Of a stretch of DNA of 45,834 bases, positions 36,094-43,290 are shown in pieces. Source of the stretch: Oceanospirillum beijerinckii DSM 7166 (lineage in GTDB: Bacteria > Pseudomonadota > Gammaproteobacteria > Pseudomonadales > Halomonadaceae); assembly GCF_000422425.1 (NCBI RefSeq), contig NZ_KE383830.1, forward strand, positions 1 through 45,834. Reading direction: 5' to 3'. Numbering within the stretch: the stretch's first letter is position 1; every line of letters begins with the position of its first letter. Under the pieces are notes generated by a model, which saw nothing but the letters and a program-made list of their open reading frames with translations, was not told the DNA's origin and searched no databases. Made by a program: the position numbers and the translations under genes.

Positions 36094-36865
36094 TCAGCTA
36101 ATCGCCAATTTGTCTATGCTATATACTGATAGACCTATGCTTGAACGCTTTTCTGCAGCCGCCGAATATGGTTTTTCCGGTGTCGAGATCCAGTTTCCGT
36201 ATGAGTGGTGTGCCCAAGAGTTGAAGGGTGCTGCCGATAACGCGGGTGTGCGTGTTCATCTGATTAACGTTCCTGCAGGCGATCTGTTGCAAGGTGGTAA
36301 AGGCTTAAGTTGTTATGATGAGCAGCAGGATGAGTTTCGTAAGGCTTGTGCTCTTGCATTAGAATATGGCAAAACGCTATCGGTCGAAAAAATTAATGTC
36401 CTGGCAGGTAACGTTTATGATGATTCTCATCGTGAGGCCTGCTTGAGCTGTTATATTGATAATCTGCGTTATGCTGCGGAGTTATTTTTATCTGAAGGTA
36501 TTATGCTGAGCTTTGAGGCGGTCAATAATCTAGATATGCCGGGTTATCTGTATAGTCGCTTTGATGAAATGTTAGATATCTATCATAAGGTTGCTCACCC
36601 TAATGCTGGTATGCAGTATGATATTTATCATATGGCGCGTATGGGAGAAAAAATTGCCCAGCAGATCAGGTATCATGGTGACAAAATAGCTCATATACAG
36701 TTTGCGGACTGTCCTGGTCGAGGAGCGCCTGGTAGTGGTGATTTGCCATTAGGTGAATATTTTCAGCTTATTGCTGCAAGTGACTACACCGGGGTTGTGT
36801 CTGCTGAATATAAAACGAAGGGAAACGAGCAGAGTGACTATGGCTGGTTAGTCATTTCTGAGTAG
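36083..36865 (+). CDS. hyi: Hydroxypyruvate isomerase-like TIM-barrel protein
   Basis: A 260-residue protein of the xylose-isomerase-like TIM-barrel family, close to Hyi, which interconverts hydroxypyruvate and tartronate semialdehyde. It begins ANLSMLYTDRPMLERFSAAA after MMDNQLI. Metal/active-site acids are seen in LSFEAVNN, MQYDIYHMA, HIQFADCPGRGAPGSGD and SAEYK. I use the ATG at 36083 (a second ATG follows directly); a longer in-frame start at 36011 gives an unlikely basic extension inside glxR. It overlaps the end of glxR by 11 bp. Together they would feed a C3 intermediate to D-glycerate. Confidence 0.85.
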   Translation: MMDNQLIANLSMLYTDRPMLERFSAAAEYGFSGVEIQFPYEWCAQELKGAADNAGVRVHLINVPAGDLLQGGKGLSCYDEQQDEFRKACALALEYGKTLSVEKINVLAGNVYDDSHREACLSCYIDNLRYAAELFLSEGIMLSFEAVNNLDMPGYLYSRFDEMLDIYHKVAHPNAGMQYDIYHMARMGEKIAQQIRYHGDKIAHIQFADCPGRGAPGSGDLPLGEYFQLIAASDYTGVVSAEYKTKGNEQSDYGWLVISE

Positions 36866-36896
36866 TATAACTATTATTCATCTGATGATAACGATG

Positions 36897-36925
36897 TGCT
36901 CTTAATGCGAGCATGGTGTTTTTTT
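36897..36925 (+). terminator. Probable weak terminator after hyi
   Basis: TGCTC (36897-36901) pairs with GAGCA (36909-36913), extendable by two wobble pairs, followed by a run of seven Ts (36919-36925). The stem is short. Confidence 0.45.
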
Positions 36926-37014
36926 ATGATGAGTGACTTTCTGTCATTCCTGTCTTAAGTTTATTGATGCAGCCTGATTAGACGAGAGTATCTATGATGA
37001 TACAAGGCTGGCAA

Positions 37015-37467
37015 CTACGCCTTCTGGCTTTCGTTTTTCTCTGTTAGCAGGTATACCAGCTTCGCAATAATCTTATCTTTAATTTTCTCTCTAGTTGATG
37101 TGGGAAGTTTATTCATTACCGTCTTGTCGAAGCGGAACAGAATACAGGTCTCTTCTGCAATTACATTGCTTGTTCGTGGAGCGCCTGTCATAAATGTGGC
37201 CTCTCCAAAAAAATCCCCTGGCTTTAATGTGGCCAATTTTTTGCCATTCTCTTCGAGACAAACTGTGGCTGAGCCATGAAGGAGAATATAAAATGCACAG
37301 TCCGTTTGACCTTGTTCTATAATATATTCACCACTTTCTGCGGCTACAAAGCGACTGCGTGTGTCCGCAATCATATTTTTTTCGCCGGGGTTAAAGGCGC
37401 TAAAGAAATCTAAGCGGTCCAGAATATTCAGAATTTTGACCCGGTTGATTAGTCGGATACCTTTCAT
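37015..37467 (-). CDS. Stand-alone cyclic-nucleotide-binding domain protein
   Basis: A 150-residue protein consisting almost entirely of a CRP-type cNMP-binding domain (about 15-130). The phosphate-binding cassette is seen as PGDFFGEATFMTGAPRTSNV, with the conserved Glu and Arg that hold the cyclic phosphate and ribose. No helix-turn-helix or catalytic domain follows, so it is not a transcription factor. It may act as a cAMP (or other cNMP) receptor binding a partner. The divergent neighbour is an HD-GYP-like protein, a possible partner by context only. Confidence 0.82.
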   Translation of the reverse strand: MKGIRLINRVKILNILDRLDFFSAFNPGEKNMIADTRSRFVAAESGEYIIEQGQTDCAFYILLHGSATVCLEENGKKLATLKPGDFFGEATFMTGAPRTSNVIAEETCILFRFDKTVMNKLPTSTREKIKDKIIAKLVYLLTEKNESQKA

Positions 37468-37688
37468 CTGCTCAATTCCTAGTAACTTTTGCTAGAGTTT
37501 AACGTGATAAAAGCTTTACGCACAAACCCTAAATATAAAAAGTATTATAAAGTCGGCTAATCTGCTCTGGGTCAGGATTTGTTAGTGTTAAGTTGGTAAA
37601 ATCACGGTAACATAATGACAGGTAATGTTTTTTTCTATAACTGCTTGAGATAAAACTCAACATTTGTGAACGAAGATAGGGTACAGAG

Positions 37689-38885
37689 ATGGGCGCAAGT
37701 GACAAGGAGGACCTGGTAAAGGTCACCGCAGATGAGTTAATGGTTGGCGACAGCCTGCCTTGGACCGTCTTTGATGCGACTGGTCGTTTGTTGATGGATG
37801 TGGGTAACGTTGTTTCATCCCAGTCAAGATTGAATTCTATCGTAGCTTCAGGTTATCGCATAAGGGAAGAGGCCAATTCTTCAGTGGAAGCAACGTCAGA
37901 TATAGTCATTGATTTACCTGCTCCCTATCAGTATGCAAAAGATACCAATCCCTTTAATGAATTAGAGGAGATGTGCCATGAGCTTGAGAAAGCCTTTGGC
38001 GCGATAGGAGGGGAGGGAAGTTTAAAAGAAGGCCGTTTACAGAAACGTCTCTACGATACTGCCTCCCAGGTTCAGGGCTTATGTAACCTCAATGCTGATG
38101 CTTTGCTGGGGTCTATTCACCTGTCCAACAAGTTTAACTACTCCATTAAGCACCCTCTGCATGTTGCTATTATTTCAACGATAATCGCTAATTCACTGGG
38201 ACTGCCTCAGGATAATCAATTAGCCATTGTTGGTGCTGCACTTACAGCCAATGTGGCAATGATTAGTTATCAGGATTCGTTACAAAAGCATAAAGGGCCT
38301 CTGACTCGAGATCAGGCTGAACGGGTTAAGAAGCACCCTGAAGAAGGTGTGCTTATGCTGAAAGCTGCAGGTATCACTAATCAGTTGTGGTTGGATATTG
38401 TGCTGCAACACCACGAGAAAGTAGATGGCAGCGGTTATCCTAACGGGCTTATAGATGAAGATATTCTAACTGAAGCTAAGATCGTTGGTTTGGCTGATAT
38501 ATATTCCGCGATGGTTTCAAGTCGCCCTTACCGACCAGGGTTAACACCGCAGAGAAGTCTAAAACAGCTGTTTATGCAGCGTGGAAGTTTCTTTGATGCT
38601 TCTTTGACTAATCTGGTGCTATCTGAGCTTGGTATTTATCCTCCCGGTGCGACAGTCCAGTTGGCAAATGGTGAGATAGGTGTTGTTGTGAAACGTAAGT
38701 CTCTTGATACCAGTAAGCCTGTAGTCTCTTCTATTAAAGATCGTTTTGGTGTGCGTTTTATGCACCCTGTTATGCGGGACTCAGGTGATAAGCGTTATGC
38801 TATTAAAGGGGATGTAAAGCCAGAGCAGCTGGGCAATATCAACCCATCTATTCTCTGGGGTTTGAAGTTGATGCGTGTTAGCTGA
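37689..38885 (+). CDS. HD-GYP-like protein with degenerate HD dyad
   Basis: A 398-residue soluble protein. A region of about 120 residues precedes the HD-GYP-type domain (about 130-320). The GYP signature is intact as HHEKVDGSGYP (241-251), but the HD dyad, normally in a context like ALLHDIGK, reads AALTANVAM (TA at 186-187). First-metal-site residues are therefore missing and c-di-GMP phosphodiesterase activity is doubtful; a binding or adaptor role is likelier. Other conserved stretches (IVGLADIYSAMVSSRPYR) remain. The C-terminal part (about 315-398) has a small beta-rich extension (GATVQLANGEIGVVVKR), common in these proteins. The next gene follows closely. Confidence 0.8.
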   Translation: MGASDKEDLVKVTADELMVGDSLPWTVFDATGRLLMDVGNVVSSQSRLNSIVASGYRIREEANSSVEATSDIVIDLPAPYQYAKDTNPFNELEEMCHELEKAFGAIGGEGSLKEGRLQKRLYDTASQVQGLCNLNADALLGSIHLSNKFNYSIKHPLHVAIISTIIANSLGLPQDNQLAIVGAALTANVAMISYQDSLQKHKGPLTRDQAERVKKHPEEGVLMLKAAGITNQLWLDIVLQHHEKVDGSGYPNGLIDEDILTEAKIVGLADIYSAMVSSRPYRPGLTPQRSLKQLFMQRGSFFDASLTNLVLSELGIYPPGATVQLANGEIGVVVKRKSLDTSKPVVSSIKDRFGVRFMHPVMRDSGDKRYAIKGDVKPEQLGNINPSILWGLKLMRVS

Positions 38886-38910
38886 TAGAGCGATTAAGAG
38901 GAGCTTTACC

Positions 38911-39360
38911 GTGTTAAAGTCATTTTTCCTGACGATAACATTATTGTCGGTATTCAGTGCCGCTCATGCGGTGCAAATATCGGATAGAGAGAAACAGATA
39001 CAGGCGCGCCAGGACCAGTTTGAAGAGATTAAGTCCACTTTTAAGCAGTTACGATATGAAGTCGTTATCAATCCCAACTTTGATGAGCGCAAAGCCAGGC
39101 AGTATGCGCTAAAATTGATCGAATTGAATAAGCCTTTATTAACAATGTTTGAGGAGCGTTCTGACCAAGGGAAAACCAAAGCGCGCAGTCAAGTGTGGGA
39201 TCATTGGCCGGACTTCGTTAAGCAGATGAATAGCTATCGTAACGCCTCCAACAGTGTGCTTGAGCCATTACGTTATGTCAATCGTGAAGATGCAGCCATG
39301 TATGTGAATCAGGCGGCTAAAACGTGTAAAGCGTGTCACAGATTATATAAGAAGCGTTAA
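38911..39360 (+). CDS. Cytochrome c'-like periplasmic protein
   Basis: A 149-residue exported protein. The GTG at 38911, with AGAGGAG seven bases upstream, opens a classical signal peptide (LKSFFLTITLLSVFSAAHA, cleavage after AHA). A longer GTG start at 38875 overlapping the HD-GYP gene is less likely. The mature part is helical, with one heme-binding motif CKACH near the C-terminus, the arrangement of four-helix cytochrome c' / c-556 proteins. These bind NO or CO or carry electrons. The gene's position after an HD-GYP-like protein does not define its role. Confidence 0.8.
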   Translation: MLKSFFLTITLLSVFSAAHAVQISDREKQIQARQDQFEEIKSTFKQLRYEVVINPNFDERKARQYALKLIELNKPLLTMFEERSDQGKTKARSQVWDHWPDFVKQMNSYRNASNSVLEPLRYVNREDAAMYVNQAAKTCKACHRLYKKR

Positions 39361-39454
39361 GCTATATTAGTAAATGCGCTTTTATAGCAGGTAAAAGGCG
39401 ATGGGTATTTGATGGTGGCGAGCGTTTGAGTGTTGGATTAGGTTGTATAGTAAT

Positions 39455-39480
39455 AACGGAGCATAAGCTCCGTTTCTTGT
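39455..39480 (+). terminator. Rho-independent terminator after the cytochrome gene
   Basis: AACGGAGC (39455-39462) pairs perfectly with GCTCCGTT (39467-39474) around ATAA, and a T-rich TTCTTGTTT tract follows. It lies between the convergent cytochrome and ychJ genes. Confidence 0.7.
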
Positions 39481-39504
39481 TTCTGAAAGATAACAGAGTT
39501 CTAA

Positions 39505-39996
39505 CTACTGGTTCATACAGCACTTTTTAAATTTCTTGCCGCTACCGCATAAACAAGGATCGTTTCGGCCTTGGCTTTTCTCAGCTGGAGGAGTGTACTC
39601 CTTGCCATGCACAAAATACCAGCGCCCTTCTTCAAGGATAAACTGTGAGTCTTCCGAGTGATTGATAATACCGGATTTCTGGCGGTAACGGGCCGTAAAA
39701 CAAACACGGCCTGAATCTCCTTCGTGACTTTCTTCGTATATCTTAAGGCCTAGCCATTCCGAGTCTTGTGCCCATTTTTTCAGGTCTTCAAAGTCATAGC
39801 GGCTGCGCATAGCTGGTTGCGTTGTTTGTTCCAGATAATCCATATTGGTTTGTGTGTAAGCGGTATAACGGGAACGCATTAACTGACCTGGAGTCTCAGG
39901 TAACTGTTCTCCAGAAATAAAAGGGGCGCAACATCGATCAAAATTTTGTCCTGATTGGCATGGGCAGGTTGTCTGATCATTTAACACTAGACTCAT
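39505..39996 (-). CDS. ychJ: YchJ-family protein with two SEC-C zinc motifs
   Basis: A 163-residue cytoplasmic protein. Cysteine motifs occur at both ends: CPCQSGQNFDRCC at the N-terminus and DPCLCGSGKKFKKCC at the C-terminus, both of the SEC-C zinc-binding type. The middle (LMRSRYTAYTQTNMDYLEQT, then DSEWLGLKI) is the conserved YchJ/NTF2-like core. I start at ATG 39996 (MSLVLNDQTTCPC); an upstream start at 40131 would run into the divergent msrA gene. Its biochemical role is not established. It diverges from msrA with 48 bp between the starts. Confidence 0.88.
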   Translation of the reverse strand: MSLVLNDQTTCPCQSGQNFDRCCAPFISGEQLPETPGQLMRSRYTAYTQTNMDYLEQTTQPAMRSRYDFEDLKKWAQDSEWLGLKIYEESHEGDSGRVCFTARYRQKSGIINHSEDSQFILEEGRWYFVHGKEYTPPAEKSQGRNDPCLCGSGKKFKKCCMNQ

Positions 39997-40044
39997 ATCA
40001 CTATCTCGTTTCAATTTTTTGCAAATCATACTGGAGTCTGATTC

Positions 40045-40674
40045 ATGTTTCACATAGAAAAAACAAAAATGGTGACCAGAGAGGCCGCTCTGCCGGGCCG
40101 AGGTGCTTATCCGTTTCAACTGGTTGAGCATGCCCTCTTCTCTGTACCGCTAGCCGATTTTGAGCATTACCCTCATAAGCTGCTGGTTGGAATGGGGTGC
40201 TTCTGGGGGGCAGAGCGTTTGTTCTGGCAACAAAAAGGGGTGTTGCTGACTGCTGTTGGTTACAGTGGTGGTTATACGCCTTATGCCAGCTACGATGAGG
40301 TTTGTAGCGGACAAACCGGGCATGCAGAAGTGGTTGCTATAGCTTATGATCCCAATCAGGTCACATTGGAAGCGTTGCTGGCAATGTTCTGGGAAAATCA
40401 CGATCCTACTCAAGGAATGCGCCAGGGTAACGACGTAGGGACTCAGTATCGCTCAGCTATTTACCTGTTTAATGAGGCTGATAAAGCCGTTGCTTTAAAT
40501 AGTCAACGGCAGTTTCAGGCTGGCTTGGCTGCTCAGGGTTATCCTGAGATCAGCACGGAAATTGAATTAGCAAAAGAATTCTACTTTGCAGAACCCTATC
40601 ATCAGCAGTATCTGGAAAAGAATCCAGGGGGCTATTGTGGCCTGAAAGGTACTGGTGTCAGCTGTATTTTATAA
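40045..40674 (+). CDS. msrA: Peptide methionine sulfoxide reductase MsrA
   Basis: A 209-residue enzyme that reduces the S-form of methionine sulfoxide in proteins. The catalytic motif GCFWGAE has C52. Further family signatures are VGYSGGYTPYASYDEVCSG, GHAEVV, FWENHDPTQGMRQGNDVGTQ and HQQYLEKNPGGYCG, with a resolving cysteine in the C-terminal YCGLKGTGVSCIL. The N-terminal extension of about 45 residues is typical of the long MsrA form (E. coli-like). No msrB fusion is present. Confidence 0.95.
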   Translation: MFHIEKTKMVTREAALPGRGAYPFQLVEHALFSVPLADFEHYPHKLLVGMGCFWGAERLFWQQKGVLLTAVGYSGGYTPYASYDEVCSGQTGHAEVVAIAYDPNQVTLEALLAMFWENHDPTQGMRQGNDVGTQYRSAIYLFNEADKAVALNSQRQFQAGLAAQGYPEISTEIELAKEFYFAEPYHQQYLEKNPGGYCGLKGTGVSCIL

Positions 40675-40691
40675 AATACGGTTATTCTGAG

Positions 40692-40723
40692 AAAAGGTAT
40701 ATCCACAGTGGTATGCCTTTTTT
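40692..40723 (+). terminator. Probable terminator after msrA
   Basis: AAAAGGTATA (40692-40701) pairs with TATGCCTTTT (40712-40721), with one G-U pair, around a roughly ten-base loop. The T-run ends at 40723. Confidence 0.65.
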
Positions 40724-40825
40724 GTCCTTATGATTTAGTTTTTTTGTCTGTCATTGTTTGATTAATGGGTTTTTTCTAATGTGTAATGTCTTTTAGCAAG
40801 CAAAAGATGTTTTTCTTGGTCATAG

Positions 40826-40843
40826 TGTATAAAATGATTTACA
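40826..40843. promoter_or_regulatory. TyrR box upstream of tyrR
   Basis: TGTATA-N6-TTTACA matches the strong TyrR-box consensus TGTAAA-N6-TTTACA with one mismatch, and flanking G/C extend the symmetry (GTGTA...TACAC). It ends 27 bp before the tyrR ATG, a position suited to repression of its own gene. Confidence 0.8.
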
Positions 40844-40870
40844 CAATGAGAAAAAGAGTGATCAACACCT

Positions 40871-42424
40871 ATGCGCTTAGAGATCGTTTGTCAAAATCGT
40901 GTCGGTATTATGCGGGATATTCTGGAAGTTTTTGTTGAATTCCGTATTAATGTGGTAAGGGCAGAAGCAGGTGGTGAAAAGGTTAATGCAATCTATCTGT
41001 ATACACCTGGTATGCTGAATATGCAGCTGCAAAGCGTGCGTGTCCGATTGGAAAAGATTGCTGGTGTTTATAAAGTACGTCGTATCAACCTGATTCCCAG
41101 TGAGCGGCGCCACTTTGAGTTGGATATCTTGCTTCAATCATTGGATATTCCCGTGCTTTCCGTAGACAGTGATGGCCGTGTTGTAGTGGCTAACGTGGCT
41201 TCGGGTCGAGTACTGGGTGTTAGGGTTGATGAAGCGCCCGGTATGTCTCTAAGCAAACGCATTAAAAATCTCGAGTTGGAAACATTGTTACCTAAGCTGG
41301 AATCTCGCCTTAATGGTGTGCGGGTCGAGGTGCGTGGGGATGTCTACCTTGCAGATATCAGCCCTATTTATCTGGAAGATAAGCTATTGGGGAAAGAGGC
41401 GGCAGGTGCTGTGATCTCTTTGCATCCGGTTGAATCTTTGGGAGCTAAGTTATATGCCATCCAGAAACCGGAAGATTATGGCTTTGATGCATTGCAGATT
41501 CAGGCTCCAAAGATGATGACGTTGATTCGGGAAGCTAAGCGAATGGCCCCCCTTGATGCCCCCTTGCTGATTCAAGGAGAAACGGGCACAGGTAAGGAGA
41601 TGCTGGCCAGAGCCTGTCATCTGAGTAGCCCTCGTGGCAGAGCGCCTTTTATGGTACTGAATTGTGCAGCCTTACCTGATAATTTGGCTGAGAGTGAACT
41701 GTTTGGCTATGCGCCGAAGGCATTTGAAGGGGCTCGCAATGAGGGTAAGCTGGGATTACTGGATCTTTCTAACAGCGGCACGATTTTCTTGGATGAAGTT
41801 GGGGAGATGAGCCCGCACTTACAGGTTAAGTTGTTACGTTTTCTTCAGGATGGCCGCTTTCGTCGGGTGGGAAGTGATGATGAAATTCAGGTGGATGTCC
41901 GTGTTATCTGTTCGACTCAGAAAGACCTGTCGGAGTTATGTGATCAGGGTGGTTTTAGAGAGGACTTGTTTCATCGTTTAAATGTGTTAACCCTTTCTAT
42001 TCCCGCTCTGAGAAGCTGTAAAGAAGGCATTCTTGATTTGAGTCGGCGCTTTATTGACAGAGCGTGTCAGCAGATAGGTTGTGAGCTGCCTGCAATGAGT
42101 AGTGAGGTTGAAGCTTTACTGAAAAACTACCATTGGCCTGGCAATGTACGTCAACTTGAGAATGTGCTTTATCAGGCGGTTTCCATCAGTGATGGTAAAA
42201 AAATCGCAACGTCTGATATTCGTCTACCAGCCCTGCACTCAGGTATGAGCAGTGAATTGGATATGACTGGAAGCTGGGGGGAGATTACCGGGCGTATCGA
42301 AAGGCAGATTCTGGCTACACTCTATCCAGATTACCCTAGTTCACGACTGTTAGCTAAACGTTTGGGGGTTTCTCATACCACTATCGCTAACAAACTGCGC
42401 CAGCATGGGATCGGTAATCAATAA
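40871..42424 (+). CDS. tyrR: TyrR/PhhR-type aromatic amino acid regulator
   Basis: A 517-residue regulator: ACT domain (about 1-72, MRLEIVCQNRVGIMRDILEV), PAS (about 78-190), AAA+ (about 205-435, Walker A GETGTGKEM, Walker B GTIFLDEVGEM) and a C-terminal Fis-like HTH (about 470-517, SRLLAKRLGVSHTTIANKLR). The sigma-54 contact loop GAFTGA reads KAFEGA, so it should act on sigma-70 promoters, as known for TyrR. In E. coli TyrR binds tyrosine, phenylalanine and tryptophan and controls aromatic metabolism and transport; in Pseudomonas PhhR activates phenylalanine hydroxylase. No target operon (phhA, aroF, hpd) lies in the window. A TyrR box upstream implies autoregulation. Confidence 0.93.
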   Translation: MRLEIVCQNRVGIMRDILEVFVEFRINVVRAEAGGEKVNAIYLYTPGMLNMQLQSVRVRLEKIAGVYKVRRINLIPSERRHFELDILLQSLDIPVLSVDSDGRVVVANVASGRVLGVRVDEAPGMSLSKRIKNLELETLLPKLESRLNGVRVEVRGDVYLADISPIYLEDKLLGKEAAGAVISLHPVESLGAKLYAIQKPEDYGFDALQIQAPKMMTLIREAKRMAPLDAPLLIQGETGTGKEMLARACHLSSPRGRAPFMVLNCAALPDNLAESELFGYAPKAFEGARNEGKLGLLDLSNSGTIFLDEVGEMSPHLQVKLLRFLQDGRFRRVGSDDEIQVDVRVICSTQKDLSELCDQGGFREDLFHRLNVLTLSIPALRSCKEGILDLSRRFIDRACQQIGCELPAMSSEVEALLKNYHWPGNVRQLENVLYQAVSISDGKKIATSDIRLPALHSGMSSELDMTGSWGEITGRIERQILATLYPDYPSSRLLAKRLGVSHTTIANKLRQHGIGNQ

Positions 42425-42643
42425 TATTTGGAGCTTGCCTGGCTGGTTCAAGAGAAAGTATTGTTAAGTTGAGCTTTCTTTTCGCTATGGCTTAACATAT
42501 ATTTCATTCATGCAGTGAAGTCGGGTAGTTAATTTTTATTCACGATTGTGTGCAAAAAATAAGATAACGTCATTGCAGTTCATTTATTCGGGTGTTATCT
42601 ATAAGCCTATGTTTTCAAAATATTTGTTCCAGTTGAGGTCCGC

Positions 42644-43288
42644 ATGGTTAAGCTGCTAATTGTTGATGATCATCATATTGTGCGAGCAGCAGTGTCTAAA
42701 ATGTTGGCGGATGAAGATTGGATTGATATTGTCGGAGAAGCTGCCAGTGGTGAAGATGCTGTGCAGATGGTGCGTGAAACCGAGCCTGATGTTGTTCTTA
42801 TGGATATTAAGATGCAGGGCATCGGCGGTTTGGAGGCTACCCGTAAGATTGTACGTATGCATCCGGAATGTAAGGTGATCGCGTTATCCGCTTTGATTGA
42901 AGAGACTTATGCGGTGCGTTCTCTTGAGGTGGGAGCATCAGGCTATCTGTCAAAAGGCACGGATCCTGCTGAAATGGTTCAGGCGATCCGTCAGGTGAGC
43001 CGTGGCCAGAACTATATCAGCTCAGAGGTGGCTCAGAAGGTGGCGCTTAAGCAGATGATGCCGGGTAACCAGAACCCCTTTGATATTTTGTCTGACCGCG
43101 AATTGCAGATTGCTCTGATGGTAGTTAACTGCCATAAAGTGAATGAAATATCGGACAAACTGTTTCTGAGTCCTAAGACAGTGAATACCTACCGTTACCG
43201 AATTTTCGATAAGTTAAAAATTTCCAGTGATGTTGAGTTAACCCATCTGGCGATCCGACATAATATGCTGGATACTGAATCTATCTAG
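42644..43288 (+). CDS. gacA: GacA/UvrY response regulator
   Basis: A 214-residue NarL/FixJ-family regulator with a receiver (D8/D9, acceptor D54 in LMDIKMQGIGG, lysine LSKGTD) and a LuxR-type HTH (about 148-205, LSDRELQIALMVVNCHKVNE; LFLSPKTVNTYRYRIFDKL). Identity is secured by the gene order gacA-uvrC-pgsA, conserved in gammaproteobacteria. With sensor GacS (elsewhere) it drives small RNAs that relieve CsrA/RsmA repression. The gene is 2 bp before uvrC. The upstream 219 bp hold no recognised element. Confidence 0.95.
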   Translation: MVKLLIVDDHHIVRAAVSKMLADEDWIDIVGEAASGEDAVQMVRETEPDVVLMDIKMQGIGGLEATRKIVRMHPECKVIALSALIEETYAVRSLEVGASGYLSKGTDPAEMVQAIRQVSRGQNYISSEVAQKVALKQMMPGNQNPFDILSDRELQIALMVVNCHKVNEISDKLFLSPKTVNTYRYRIFDKLKISSDVELTHLAIRHNMLDTESI

Positions 43289-43290
43289 GC

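Noticed and set aside
40871-42424. Classical NtrC-type sigma-54 activator
   Set aside because: The GAFTGA loop is replaced by KAFEGA, and an N-terminal ACT domain and a TyrR box upstream point to TyrR.
42425-42643. Terminator or sRNA between tyrR and gacA
   Set aside because: Only an imperfect AAGAGAAAG/CTTTCTTTT pairing with a long loop is present. It is not strong enough to call.
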